From contig NZ_PQBZ01000013.1 in NCBI RefSeq assembly GCF_002964665.1, forward strand, positions 496,001 through 560,000: a stretch of 64,000 bases of DNA, written 5' to 3'. Source of the DNA: Pseudoalteromonas sp. T1lg23B. Its GTDB lineage: Bacteria; Pseudomonadota; Gammaproteobacteria; Enterobacterales; Alteromonadaceae. The stretch's first letter is position 1. Each line of letters opens with the position of its first letter. The position numbers were made by a program, and so were the translations under genes. Shown piece by piece: positions 9,883 through 18,559 of the stretch. The notes beneath the pieces are model-generated. The model saw only the letters and a program-made list of their open reading frames with translations, was not told the DNA's origin and searched no databases.

Positions 9883-10035
9883 CGGGTTCTCGTTAGATTG
9901 CACTTAGAGTAATAAAGACCTGTTAAAAGCTAATGTTAGTTCAATTTAGTTGAGTTTGTGCAAGAGAGGGCAAACAGAGTGAAATGTTTTTTGCTACGGC
10001 CAGCGGTTTGCTCGCTGACCGTAACGAGACATTAA

Positions 10036-11316
10036 TTATAGTTTTGCAAAAGCACGCTTTGCTGCGGCGATTGTATTATCAATGTCTTGTTGTGTATGCA
10101 TGGTGCTGACAAAACCAGCTTCAAACGCAGACGGTGCTAGGTAAACGCCTTCTTCAAGCATTAAGTGGAAGAAATGCTTGAACCGCTCCAGATCACACTC
10201 AGTTGCTTGTTGATAACTACTTACGCTGCTCGCCTGTGTGAAGAAAAAGCCGAACATCCCACCGGCATAGTTAGTCGTGAGCGCAACGCCCACTTCATCT
10301 GCGGCTTGTTGGAACCCTTCACATAGTGCTTTACTTTTGGCTTCAAGCTGCTCATGTAGACCCGGCTCGCAAAGTAGCTCCAAGGCTTTAAGTCCTGCGG
10401 CCATAGCGATTGGATTACCTGAGAGTGTACCTGCCTGATAAACAGGACCAACAGGGGCAATAAAGTCCATAATTTCTTGCTTACCACCAAATGCGCCAAC
10501 TGGCATACCACCGCCGATGACTTTTCCTAGGCAAGTAAGATCCGGTGTGATTTGATAGTACTGTTGCGCACCCCCTAATGCGACACGGAAACCAGTCATA
10601 ACCTCATCAAAAATAAGTACCGCGCCATGTTCATCACATACCGAACGTAACCCTTCTAAAAACCCAGGTTTTGGCGGGATACAGTTCATGTTACCTGCCA
10701 CAGGTTCTACAATAATACAGGCTATTTCATCTTGGTATTGTGCAAAGATTGCTTTTACTTCATCTAGGTTGTTGAATGATACAGTAAGCGTATGTTTTGC
10801 AAAGTCAGCAGGGATCCCAGGAGAGTTTGGTACACCCATAGTCAGCGCGCCAGAACCTGCCTTTACCAGTAAAGAGTCAGCATGACCGTGATAACACCCT
10901 TCAAACTTTAGGATTTTGTCACGACCGGTGTAACCACGGGCTAGGCGGATTGCACTCATGGTTGCCTCGGTACCCGAACTAACCATGCGCACCTTTTCGA
11001 TAGACGGAACCAGTTGTTTGACTTTTTCGGCCATTAAGATTTCGGCTTCGGTTGGTGCTCCATAACTTAGGCCATTTTCTACTGCGGCAAGAACCGCTTG
11101 TTTTATTTGTGGATGGTTGTGGCCTAAAATCATCGGTCCCCAAGACCCGACATAATCTATGTATTTGTTATTGTCAGCATCATAGGTATAGGGTCCCTCT
11201 GCTTTGGTGATAAACAGCGGTGTACCACCAACGCCGTTAAATGCGCGAACAGGAGAATTTACGCCACCAGGAATCGATGCTTGGGCGCGAGTGAATAGAT
11301 CTTGGCTAATCGTCAT
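10036..11316 (-). CDS. hemL: Glutamate-1-semialdehyde 2,1-aminomutase
   Basis: A 426-residue PLP enzyme of aminotransferase class III, the standard HemL length. Visible motifs are VNSPVRAF at the N-terminus, [26 protein letters not shown] and the PLP-lysine region [18 protein letters not shown]. It converts glutamate-1-semialdehyde to 5-aminolevulinate in the C5 route of heme (and corrinoid) synthesis. It lies 15 bases after pyrB on the same strand and near hemJ, a second heme gene. The hemL-clc-erpA neighbourhood is shared with E. coli. Confidence 0.96.
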   Translation of the reverse strand: MTISQDLFTRAQASIPGGVNSPVRAFNGVGGTPLFITKAEGPYTYDADNNKYIDYVGSWGPMILGHNHPQIKQAVLAAVENGLSYGAPTEAEILMAEKVKQLVPSIEKVRMVSSGTEATMSAIRLARGYTGRDKILKFEGCYHGHADSLLVKAGSGALTMGVPNSPGIPADFAKHTLTVSFNNLDEVKAIFAQYQDEIACIIVEPVAGNMNCIPPKPGFLEGLRSVCDEHGAVLIFDEVMTGFRVALGGAQQYYQITPDLTCLGKVIGGGMPVGAFGGKQEIMDFIAPVGPVYQAGTLSGNPIAMAAGLKALELLCEPGLHEQLEAKSKALCEGFQQAADEVGVALTTNYAGGMFGFFFTQASSVSSYQQATECDLERFKHFFHLMLEEGVYLAPSAFEAGFVSTMHTQQDIDNTIAAAKRAFAKL

Positions 11317-11331
11317 TGTTATTCCTATAAG

Positions 11332-12348
11332 TTAACTGTTTCGTTTGCGGCTAAACCAAGGTACATTAGCTTCATACTTTTCAACCTGATTTTCGACCCC
11401 TAAGGTCAATGCAAACAGAGCCATACGAATAAGTACGCCGTTTTGTACTTGGCAGAAAATGGCCAGATTATCATTACTGTTCAGATCATTATCCAGCTCA
11501 TTTGCATCAAGGCGACTGTCACGTGGCAATGGATGCATTAATACGGAACTGGGTTTACAGTGTGCGTTGTAAATAGCCTGACTAATTCTAAAACCACCGC
11601 GATATTTGTTGGCTTCTTCTTGCGAAGGAAAGCGTTCTTCTTGGATACGGGTTTGATATACGATATCGGCTGCTAGGTTGCCTTCCATTTTCGACACCAG
11701 TTCAATTTTATGGCCAGCATTACTGACGCTGTCCAAAATATAGTCAGGCATTTGCAAACCATCAGGGGCGACCATAGTGAAGCGAATATCTTTGTAATGA
11801 CAAAGCAACTTCGAGAGTGAGTGCACAGTACGGCCATACTTAAGGTCGCCTACCAAAGCGATGTGCATGCCATCAATACCGTTGTTAAAACGACTAAGCT
11901 CACGCTCGATGGTCAGCAAATCTAGCAATGCTTGCGTTGGGTGTTCGTTAGGGCCATCGCCACCATTGATAACTGGTACATCTGAGCCTGTGGCGAATTC
12001 GCTAACTGAGCCTGCATCAGGGTGGCGCATTGCCACAGCATCCGCGTAAGCTGAAATGACTCGCGCTGTATCGTAGAGTGACTCACCTTTGGCCAGCGCT
12101 GAGCTTTGCATCCCAGTGGTTTCACGAACGATTCCACCAAGTAAGTTAAATGCAGTACCAAAGCTGACTCGCGTGCGCGTGCTTGGCTCAAAGAACAAAT
12201 TAGCCAAAATGGCACCTTCGAGTACGCGAGTTCGCTTATGCTTTTTCGCGTAAGGTTCCATTCTTTTGGCAACAGTAAAGATATGCTCTATCGCTTCTCT
12301 GTCTAACTGATTGACAGAAAGTATATTTTCACCTTGGAAACTTAACAT
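11332..12348 (-). CDS. pyrB: Aspartate carbamoyltransferase catalytic chain
   Basis: About 338 residues with the carbamoyl-phosphate motif FFEPSTRTR, the KGES loop, HPTQALLDL and HPLPR, which marks aspartate and not ornithine carbamoyltransferase. It makes N-carbamoyl-aspartate, the first committed pyrimidine step. The start at 12348 is preferred because AGGAA stands upstream; a GTG at 12366 is possible. No pyrI (regulatory chain) gene follows; hemL comes 15 bases later. This suggests a catalytic chain working without the E. coli type regulatory subunit, or a pyrI elsewhere. Confidence 0.93.
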   Translation of the reverse strand: MLSFQGENILSVNQLDREAIEHIFTVAKRMEPYAKKHKRTRVLEGAILANLFFEPSTRTRVSFGTAFNLLGGIVRETTGMQSSALAKGESLYDTARVISAYADAVAMRHPDAGSVSEFATGSDVPVINGGDGPNEHPTQALLDLLTIERELSRFNNGIDGMHIALVGDLKYGRTVHSLSKLLCHYKDIRFTMVAPDGLQMPDYILDSVSNAGHKIELVSKMEGNLAADIVYQTRIQEERFPSQEEANKYRGGFRISQAIYNAHCKPSSVLMHPLPRDSRLDANELDNDLNSNDNLAIFCQVQNGVLIRMALFALTLGVENQVEKYEANVPWFSRKRNS

Positions 12349-12456
12349 GGGGCGGTTCCTAATCACACATAAACAACGGGTTGAATGTCACATACAACCC
12401 AGCCGTGATAACGCGCACATAACATCGCGGTTATTTGGCGCGCTATCATAGCATAG

Positions 12457-12891
12457 TTATAGATTAGGTTTGAGTATTGCGAGCAGAACAATTGCTAATA
12501 AAAGCAAGACTGGAAATTCATTAAAATAACGATAAAAGCGATCGCTTCTTTGGTTTCTATCATGTTTAAAATCGCTAAGCAGTTTAAAGCAATAGCCATG
12601 ATATATATAAAGTAAGATCACCAATACCAGTTTGTAGTGCAGCCACATGCTGTGGCGAAACCAGTCACGACCATATTCCATAATGGTAAGTACGCCAAAC
12701 ACTAGGGTGAACACAGCAAAGGGCGTGACAAAATACAGCAAGCGACGTTCCATGATTTTTAACATAGCGCTACAGGATTTTTCCTCGGTCATAGCATGGT
12801 AGACAAACAGGCGGGGCACATAAAAAATACCTGCAAACCACGCTACCATAAAAAATATATGTAGAGCTTTATAAATTAGTAATGCGCTCAT
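12457..12891 (-). CDS. hemJ: HemJ-type protoporphyrinogen IX oxidase
   Basis: A 144-residue membrane protein of the HemJ/UPF0093 family, with four likely membrane segments. The conserved N-terminal KALHIFFMVAWFAG, carrying the essential His, and the segment WLHYKLVLVILLYIYHG, carrying the conserved Lys, are both present. HemJ oxidises protoporphyrinogen IX to protoporphyrin IX in heme synthesis. It starts ten bases after the clc stop and lies close to hemL, which fits a heme role. Confidence 0.88.
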   Translation of the reverse strand: MSALLIYKALHIFFMVAWFAGIFYVPRLFVYHAMTEEKSCSAMLKIMERRLLYFVTPFAVFTLVFGVLTIMEYGRDWFRHSMWLHYKLVLVILLYIYHGYCFKLLSDFKHDRNQRSDRFYRYFNEFPVLLLLAIVLLAILKPNL

Positions 12892-12901
12892 AACGTCCTC
12901 G

Positions 12902-14602
12902 TTAAAGTAAGCTGTTGCGAATAGTTAGAATGTGACGAATTTGGTCCCAACGGAGCAATCCCATAATTTGCTTGTTATCTTTTTGGTTATAGATATACAC
13001 GGCACCACTACGTTTATCTTTCAATATATCAAAAGCATCAGACAAAGTAGCCTGGCTACTGAGCCCCTGTAACGGAATATAAGAAATACTCATACTTTGG
13101 TCACTCATCAAACTGAGATCATATTCAGCCAGACGATAACCATTTTGTTCATCATATACGATCAGGGGAGTTTGGCTATTAACCGCAGCTAAAGTGTCTT
13201 TGATTTGTTCTTTGTCATCTGAATAAAGCAATTTAAAGTTCTCATCCATTTCTTCCATGATACCTACTTTTTGGAGAGCTTCACTAGCAGGTGATACTTG
13301 ATAGGGGAGACCCTGAAAGTCGAGTTGCTGTAAAAAAATAGAACGGTTACCAAATACCTGTAACGCGGTAATGTATGCGGCAGAAATCACTAACATAGCA
13401 GGCACGATGATTTTTGGATTGGAGGTCAATTCCATTACAGCAGTGAGTGCTGCGAGCGGTGCGTGTAGCGTTGCCGCTAGTAAACCCGCCATACCTAAAA
13501 CACCATAAGTACCACTTACGTCGACGCCAGGAGAGATGAATTGTGCAAAAAAAGACATTAATGTTCCCATTATAACCCCCAATCCAATAACAGGGCCTAT
13601 CAGCCCTCCAGGGATCCCTAGTCCGATAGCAAATAGAGTTGCGAGTAATTTGGCAATTAAGACCGTGGTCAAAAGCTGCATATTATCGGGTGATTCAACA
13701 GCCAAACGTATGGCACTCATACCGGAGCCCATTGCTTCAGGCACTAGATAGCCGATAAATCCTGCGATGAGACCCGCTAACATCAGTCGGGGAAACATGC
13801 TAACAGGATTGAAGGTTTTGATAATGAGCATTAAATTTTGATTAAAACTAAATGCGATCGCACCAAGGACCACACCGCACAAAATCAGATATGGATAATG
13901 CCAAAAGCTCAAGGTATTTATGCTAATTAGCGCCAGCTCACTGTCATTGCCAAAAACAAACTGCGTTGCTAGCGCCCCTGTGACTGCGGCCAGCATGATG
14001 GGCACAAAAATATGGACTTTGTATTCACGTAACACGACTTCCATAACAAAAATAACCGCAGCGAGTGGGGTATTAAAAGAAGCGGCAATACCTGCAGCAA
14101 CACCACACCCTGCAAGTGTTCTGGCTGAGTTGAGAGGTAGGTGAAGACGCTCAGCTAAAATACTCGCGCCCGTGGCTCCCATATGGACAGAAGGACCTTC
14201 TCGACCTACTGAAAAACCACAGATCAAGGCAACAGCGCCACCAAAAAACTGATTTGCGGTGTTCCAAATAGGCATTTGACCGTAGTGGTGCTTAATCCTA
14301 TGAATGACAAATGGGATACCTAAACGGTAGTGCTTGAAACCAGTTAGGTCTGCAAACACCGCTATCATTAACGCGGCAAGCACAGGAAGAATAACACGCT
14401 GGTGCTCTGCAAGCGTTGAAAAATCTTCAGCTGTCTCTAGAAATAACCCTTGTACGCTTGTGATGGTCAAACGAAACCCAATGATCAGAATCGCTGCCAA
14501 TAGCCCTGCGGCCACACCAAGCAAGCACAACTGCACGGAAGTTTTAGGTTTAGCAAGACGACGCCTAAGAGTATCCAGCGACATGTTCGAATTCCAAGTC
14601 AT
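12902..14602 (-). CDS. CLC-type chloride/proton transporter with C-terminal regulatory region
   Basis: A protein of about 566 residues with the CLC signature motifs GREGPSVHMG (gating glutamate), GIPGGLIGPVIGLG and AMGSGMSAIRL. About ten to twelve membrane helices are followed by a soluble C-terminal part of roughly 140 residues that looks CBS-like. CLC proteins of this type exchange chloride for protons at the inner membrane. E. coli clcA holds the same position beside hemL and erpA but is shorter and lacks the soluble tail. The start may be the ATG at 14602 or the one at 14584, which has GGA upstream. It is divergent from erpA. Confidence 0.9.
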   Translation of the reverse strand: MTWNSNMSLDTLRRRLAKPKTSVQLCLLGVAAGLLAAILIIGFRLTITSVQGLFLETAEDFSTLAEHQRVILPVLAALMIAVFADLTGFKHYRLGIPFVIHRIKHHYGQMPIWNTANQFFGGAVALICGFSVGREGPSVHMGATGASILAERLHLPLNSARTLAGCGVAAGIAASFNTPLAAVIFVMEVVLREYKVHIFVPIMLAAVTGALATQFVFGNDSELALISINTLSFWHYPYLILCGVVLGAIAFSFNQNLMLIIKTFNPVSMFPRLMLAGLIAGFIGYLVPEAMGSGMSAIRLAVESPDNMQLLTTVLIAKLLATLFAIGLGIPGGLIGPVIGLGVIMGTLMSFFAQFISPGVDVSGTYGVLGMAGLLAATLHAPLAALTAVMELTSNPKIIVPAMLVISAAYITALQVFGNRSIFLQQLDFQGLPYQVSPASEALQKVGIMEEMDENFKLLYSDDKEQIKDTLAAVNSQTPLIVYDEQNGYRLAEYDLSLMSDQSMSISYIPLQGLSSQATLSDAFDILKDKRSGAVYIYNQKDNKQIMGLLRWDQIRHILTIRNSLL

Positions 14603-14706
14603 AATAAGGACTTAAGTCTAACAAAAAAATGTCATACCGTCCCAGTACATCGCATATAAAGTTCCATACTTAAGCGCATTTGATCTAGTTTTTTTAAGAA
14701 ATAACT

Positions 14707-14731
14707 ATACTTGATTAAAATACTCGGGTAT
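14707..14731 (+). promoter_or_regulatory. Type 1 IscR-like binding site upstream of erpA
   Basis: The 25 bases from ATACTTGATT to CGGGTAT match the IscR type 1 consensus (ATASYYGACTRWWWYAGTCRRSTAT) at all but two positions. The site lies 42 bases before the erpA start. In E. coli erpA is controlled by IscR, so iron-sulfur-status regulation is the likely role here. Confidence 0.72.
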
Positions 14732-14772
14732 TAGATAATTGCACCCATAGAATGTATAAAGGTCGAGCGGAT

Positions 14773-15111
14773 ATGTCTGAACAGTTACCTATTCAATTTA
14801 GTGACGCAGCAGCGAACAGAGTAAAAGAGTTGATTGAGGAAGAAGAAAATTCAAACCTTAAGTTACGTGTTTATGTGACCGGCGGTGGCTGCTCTGGTTT
14901 TCAGTATGGTTTTACATTTGATGAAAAAACCAACCCAGGTGATCTGGAAATTGAAAAAAATGGTGTGACCATGGTGGTTGACCCTATGAGTATTCAATAT
15001 CTGATCGATGGTGTTGTTGACTACACAGAAGGCCTGGAAGGTGCTCGCTTCTTTGTAAATAACCCAAATGCCACGACAACATGTGGTTGCGGTGCAAGCT
15101 TCAGTGTTTAA
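14773..15111 (+). CDS. erpA: Iron-sulfur cluster insertion protein ErpA
   Basis: A 112-residue A-type carrier protein. The three cluster-ligand cysteines are visible in [11 protein letters not shown] and in the C-terminal CGCGASFSV. ErpA delivers 4Fe-4S clusters to apo-enzymes, including isoprenoid and respiratory enzymes. The start at 14773 is used because the family begins [11 protein letters not shown]; an ATG at 14752 has no ribosome site. It is single, preceded by an IscR-like site and followed by a terminator. Confidence 0.95.
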   Translation: MSEQLPIQFSDAAANRVKELIEEEENSNLKLRVYVTGGGCSGFQYGFTFDEKTNPGDLEIEKNGVTMVVDPMSIQYLIDGVVDYTEGLEGARFFVNNPNATTTCGCGASFSV

Positions 15112-15124
15112 ATTTTATTCGATT

Positions 15125-15152
15125 AAAAAGCCACTCATGTAGTGGCTTTTTT
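15125..15152 (+). terminator. Bidirectional intrinsic terminator after erpA
   Basis: An AAAAGCCACT / AGTGGCTTTT hairpin with a short loop, followed by T7 on the plus strand and by a T-run on the minus strand. It can serve erpA and the small minus-strand gene that converges on it. Confidence 0.88.
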
Positions 15153-15328
15153 TATGTATTTTTTGTGACTTGAATCATTAATACAAAAAAACCTAATACA
15201 AAGGTACTAAATCCTAAAATATACATAAATCCGCGCTTTCCCTTCTTTATTGGCACACCATTAGTGCGTAAAAAGCAATACCACGCTATACACAGTAAAA
15301 TTGGTAACAAAAACAGCAATCTGATCAT
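15152..15328 (-). CDS. Small putative membrane protein, 58 residues
   Basis: An open frame of 58 codons from ATG at 15328 to TAA at 15152. It begins MIRLLFLLPILLCIAWY, has a short basic loop (PIKKGKRG) and then a second hydrophobic stretch (YILGFSTFVLGFFVLM). This is the layout of a two-helix inner-membrane protein with the basic loop in the cytoplasm. It stops inside the shared terminator and converges on erpA. The ribosome site is weak. No function is known to me; the alternating hydrophobic-basic pattern is the reason to think it is real. Confidence 0.6.
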   Translation of the reverse strand: MIRLLFLLPILLCIAWYCFLRTNGVPIKKGKRGFMYILGFSTFVLGFFVLMIQVTKNT

Positions 15329-15491
15329 TTATATTCAGCCTACATTATAGTTAATGTGTTAATATTAGACGTAACTATATATTTTTTAAAGAAAAATATT
15401 TTATTATTAAAAGTGGTACATTTTATAAAATTTTTGTTAAAGTTAAGGTGTCTAAACGCCTAAGCAAAAAGTTTTTCATAACGGAAGTTTT

Positions 15492-15528
15492 AATTAGGTG
15501 TTAAAAGAATTATAGTCTATACCTAATT
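15492..15528. promoter_or_regulatory. Inverted repeat AATTAGGT / ACCTAATT upstream of the XRE gene
   Basis: Perfect 8-bp arms separated by 21 bases flank an AT-rich stretch with TATAGTCTAT. It lies in the 323-base gap before the XRE gene. An operator or promoter element is possible but unproven. Confidence 0.4.
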
Positions 15529-15587
15529 TGGTACATAGGAACAAAGAGTGAATACTTGGCGTTCATTATGGTATACAATACAACAGA

Positions 15588-15615
15588 TCGAACGAGACGG
15601 GCATATTTCGTTCGA
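15588..15615. promoter_or_regulatory. Inverted repeat TCGAACGA / TCGTTCGA, possible XRE operator
   Basis: Perfect 8-bp arms with a 12-base spacer lie 36 bases before the XRE start. This is where an autoregulatory operator would be expected. Confidence 0.45.
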
Positions 15616-15651
15616 GATTTTATTAATATCATCTAGTAGGAGATGTTTAAT

Positions 15652-15894
15652 ATGATGGGAAAAACGGTTTCTTCTGAAGAGAACGGAAAGCTAACTAAAT
15701 GGCTTAAGTCAAAGCGTCATGAGAAAGGCCACACAATGCGCAGCCTTGCTCAAGTATTGGGAACGCCACATTCGTTCATCGGTAAAATTGAAAATCAAGA
15801 ACGTCGCTTGGATGTGATTGAATTTTTACGTTACTGTGAAGCATTAGAAGTAGACCCATATGAAGGTCTTCATTTATTAAAAGATGAGCAGTAA
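15652..15894 (+). CDS. Small XRE-family helix-turn-helix regulator
   Basis: An 80-residue protein that is almost entirely one helix-turn-helix domain of the lambda Cro/XRE type. The pattern KSKRHEKGHTMRSLAQVLG then SFIGKIENQERR shows the two recognition helices. The start at 15652 is chosen because AGGAG stands nine bases upstream; the in-frame ATG at 15643 abuts that ribosome site and cannot use it. It is single, with two inverted repeats upstream and a terminator downstream. It probably represses its own promoter; targets are unknown. Confidence 0.85.
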   Translation: MMGKTVSSEENGKLTKWLKSKRHEKGHTMRSLAQVLGTPHSFIGKIENQERRLDVIEFLRYCEALEVDPYEGLHLLKDEQ

Positions 15895-15908
15895 CAGTTC
15901 ATTTTGAT

Positions 15909-15938
15909 AGGTGCAGGGATTTGCACCTCAATCTTTTC
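15909..15938 (+). terminator. Terminator after the XRE gene
   Basis: A perfect 7-bp stem (AGGTGCA / TGCACCT) with a six-base loop, followed by CAATCTTTTC, 15 bases after the XRE stop. Confidence 0.7.
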
Positions 15939-15967
15939 CGCTAAATCTCATCTCATTCCGATTCTGT

Positions 15968-17365
15968 TTACCCTTCCTGTTTGGTATTTACCCGAGAGTG
16001 ATATGACGCTTCAATTGCGTATAGTTTGTGTCGTATAAAGAACAAAAATGCCAGTGATGGCGTTACCATCAACGCAGTTAACGCGAAAAATAAGGCCCAG
16101 TTTCCAGCTAACCAGTCGTCAATAACTACGCCACTGTAACTTGAAAGCACGGTTCTGCCTAAACTACTTAACGATGCTAAAAGCGCATAATGGGTCGCGC
16201 TAAATGCTCTATCACAGAGCATAGAAATGAAAGCAACCATGGCTACTAACGACCAGGCTTGAGTGAATCCGTCAACAACAATTGCCAAAGCATATAAATG
16301 CTCTTTAGGACCTGCGATAGCTATCCAAGAGAACATCAAGTTTGATGCAGCCATAGCGACACCGCTGACAAACAAGCCCTTCACGATCCCATAGCGGTGA
16401 TTAAAAATACTGCCCAAAAAGGCAAATATGATGGTAATCACACCTGAGCCAAGTTTAGAGTATTGCGCTATTTGACTGTTACTAAAGCCGATTTCTTTGT
16501 AGAAGACAATCGACATACGCGCTAAAAACGACTCTCCAATTTTGAACAAAAACACAAATGCTAACAGGGCAATAGCGGTCTTAACGCCATTTTTTCGAAA
16601 AAAGCTCTTGAATGGCTCAATCAATGTAACCGCTAACCAAGCTGTGAGCTGGCTGAGTTTGCCTGGAGCAAGCTCAATTAACTTATCCTGATAGGCTTGT
16701 TCTAATTGTGCTTGTACGACATCACGGTTAGATTCTGGCTCTTTTGCCAATAAGGTCACAATGACCAACGCTAACATGATTGAGGCCAGAAATATGTAAA
16801 TATGTGGCCAGTCAAAGCTGGGCAAGTCGGCGAGAAAGAATGGCATGGCACCAAGCAATGCATAGCCTGTCCACCATCCAGATGTTGCCATCGCTGCCGC
16901 TGCGGTTGCTTTTTCACTTTCTTCCTCTGGGAGTGAATCAATACGAAACGCGTCAATGGCGATATCATGGGTAGCGGATGCTAGTGCAATGATAAAGCAA
17001 AGAAGCGCTGCCAAGAACAATTGCTCTTTTAGCACCACTGTTGACATAGCAAGCGCGGCGGCTGCGGTGATACACTGACAAAGTAAAATCCAACTACGTC
17101 GCTGCCCAAGTAAACGCTCTAAAATCGGTAATTTGATCCGGTCTAACAGTGGTGACCATAAGAAATTAACGGTATAGGCGGCAAAGACAAGACCAAACAA
17201 CCCTATCATACTGCGGCTGAGTCCTTCGTCTTTTAACCAGGCTGACATCACCGAGCCAATTAATACCCATGGGAAGCCGCTGCTGATCCCCAACATAAAA
17301 ATGGTCACTAAGCGTTTGTCTTTATAGTAGCTTAGGTACTCTCGTAAACTGGCCTTGAGGATCAT
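15968..17365 (-). CDS. ampG: AmpG-type muropeptide MFS permease
   Basis: A 465-residue major-facilitator protein with about twelve to fourteen membrane segments. The N-terminal region (MLGISSGFPWVLIGSVMSAWLKDEG) and the loop SPLLDRIKLP resemble AmpG, which imports anhydromuropeptides for peptidoglycan recycling. AAGGAAG precedes the start. The link to a yajG-like gene upstream is the same as in E. coli (yajG-ampG), which supports the name. It is the last gene of an rlmG-yajG-cyclophilin-ampG run. Confidence 0.88.
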   Translation of the reverse strand: MILKASLREYLSYYKDKRLVTIFMLGISSGFPWVLIGSVMSAWLKDEGLSRSMIGLFGLVFAAYTVNFLWSPLLDRIKLPILERLLGQRRSWILLCQCITAAAALAMSTVVLKEQLFLAALLCFIIALASATHDIAIDAFRIDSLPEEESEKATAAAAMATSGWWTGYALLGAMPFFLADLPSFDWPHIYIFLASIMLALVIVTLLAKEPESNRDVVQAQLEQAYQDKLIELAPGKLSQLTAWLAVTLIEPFKSFFRKNGVKTAIALLAFVFLFKIGESFLARMSIVFYKEIGFSNSQIAQYSKLGSGVITIIFAFLGSIFNHRYGIVKGLFVSGVAMAASNLMFSWIAIAGPKEHLYALAIVVDGFTQAWSLVAMVAFISMLCDRAFSATHYALLASLSSLGRTVLSSYSGVVIDDWLAGNWALFFALTALMVTPSLAFLFFIRHKLYAIEASYHSRVNTKQEG

Positions 17366-17381
17366 ATACTTCCTTGCTGAA

Positions 17382-18005
17382 TTAAAGAGGCTTCGCTTCT
17401 AATACGCTGACGTCAAAGATAATAACGGGAGTTTTAGGAATGAAGGTGTAGCCAAGCTTACTATTGTAACCTGTCTCTACTTGCATAATTTTATCAAGTG
17501 TTTCATAGCCTTCTACAACGCTGCCAAATACAGCGAAGCCCCAATCTCGGCCTGGATTGAGATGGTCATTATCATTCATATTGAAGAAGAACTGACGGGT
17601 GCCTGAGTGTGGTTTATTATCCTGATATGCCATAGCTACTGAGTACATGTCATTTTTCAAACCGTTGCCACTTTCATTAAAAATGGGAGGACGTTCAAAC
17701 ATGCCATCGTATTCTTTGTCGTAACCACCCCCTTGGATCACAAAGTCGGTTTCGTTCGCTTCATCACGTTCTACACGATGAAAGACTGAACCTTTGTAGT
17801 CGCCATTGATCACGTAGGTCAAAAAGTTGTTTACGGTAATGGGCGCGCGTGAACGGTCAAGCTCGATCACAATGTCACCTAAGCTTGTTGACATTTTGAC
17901 TCGAGGAAATAAATTGTCTTTTTGAACAAAGCTACCTTCTTTGTTCATCGCGACGCTTGTTAATGAAAACAATAAGCATGATAAAAAAATGATGATATTT
18001 TTCAT
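17382..18005 (-). CDS. Periplasmic cyclophilin-type peptidylprolyl isomerase
   Basis: A 207-residue cyclophilin with an N-terminal signal peptide (MKNIIIFLSCLLFSLTSVAM). Cyclophilin motifs are present: FHRV near residue 80, FVIQGGGY and GTRQFFFN. It catalyses proline cis-trans isomerisation, probably in the periplasm, in the manner of PpiA. Its start overlaps the stop of the yajG-like gene by one base, so the two are translationally coupled. Confidence 0.92.
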   Translation of the reverse strand: MKNIIIFLSCLLFSLTSVAMNKEGSFVQKDNLFPRVKMSTSLGDIVIELDRSRAPITVNNFLTYVINGDYKGSVFHRVERDEANETDFVIQGGGYDKEYDGMFERPPIFNESGNGLKNDMYSVAMAYQDNKPHSGTRQFFFNMNDNDHLNPGRDWGFAVFGSVVEGYETLDKIMQVETGYNSKLGYTFIPKTPVIIFDVSVLEAKPL

Positions 18006-18556
18006 TATGATCCCTGTAAGAAATGAATGAGTTCTTGGTCTGATACAATGCGAGTGATGAGCATTTCAGTCAAGTCATTGAGTTGAGATTCGATTTTTGC
18101 CTGATCGTGTCTCAACGGTCCGTTGAGTTCGGATTTGGCGCTGTAGCTTTTTTCAAAGCGTCTGTTTCCTTGAACAACTTCAACTGAAAATCGAGCATTG
18201 GCGACACTATGGTGTTTGCTAAGAGACTCGGTGATGAGACTTGAAAACTCAGTAATGTGTAACACCAGTTTGTTATTTGCGATAGCTGAAACTGTAGCCC
18301 CGTTGACTTGCAATGCTTGTTTGAAAGTTTCTTCAACAATGGTAGGAATATTGGCGTCAGGCAGATAAAGAGCGGGCTCTTGATCCACAACGCGTATAGT
18401 GAAATTACTAATTCTGTTATCTGCGACAGTCACTTGGACGGGAGCCTGAATATTACTTATCGCGCCAGATGAATAGCTAGGGTTTAGTATCACCGTCTTA
18501 GGTGAACTAGCGCAACTGGCTAAAAAAAGCAGTGAAATAGCAAAAAGTAGCTTCAT
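18005..18556 (-). CDS. YajG-like lipoprotein
   Basis: A 183-residue lipoprotein with a clear lipobox (LFLASCASS), so Cys15 is the likely lipidated residue. The rest fits the YajG family of unknown function. The E. coli homologue is next to ampG, as here. It is coupled to the cyclophilin gene downstream and sits four bases after rlmG. No biochemical role is established. Confidence 0.82.
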   Translation of the reverse strand: MKLLFAISLLFLASCASSPKTVILNPSYSSGAISNIQAPVQVTVADNRISNFTIRVVDQEPALYLPDANIPTIVEETFKQALQVNGATVSAIANNKLVLHITEFSSLITESLSKHHSVANARFSVEVVQGNRRFEKSYSAKSELNGPLRHDQAKIESQLNDLTEMLITRIVSDQELIHFLQGS

Positions 18557-18559
18557 TTA

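Noticed and set aside
9995-10023. Hairpin after hemL as an intrinsic terminator
   Set aside because: The stem is good (one mismatch), but on the minus strand A-runs and not T-runs follow it.
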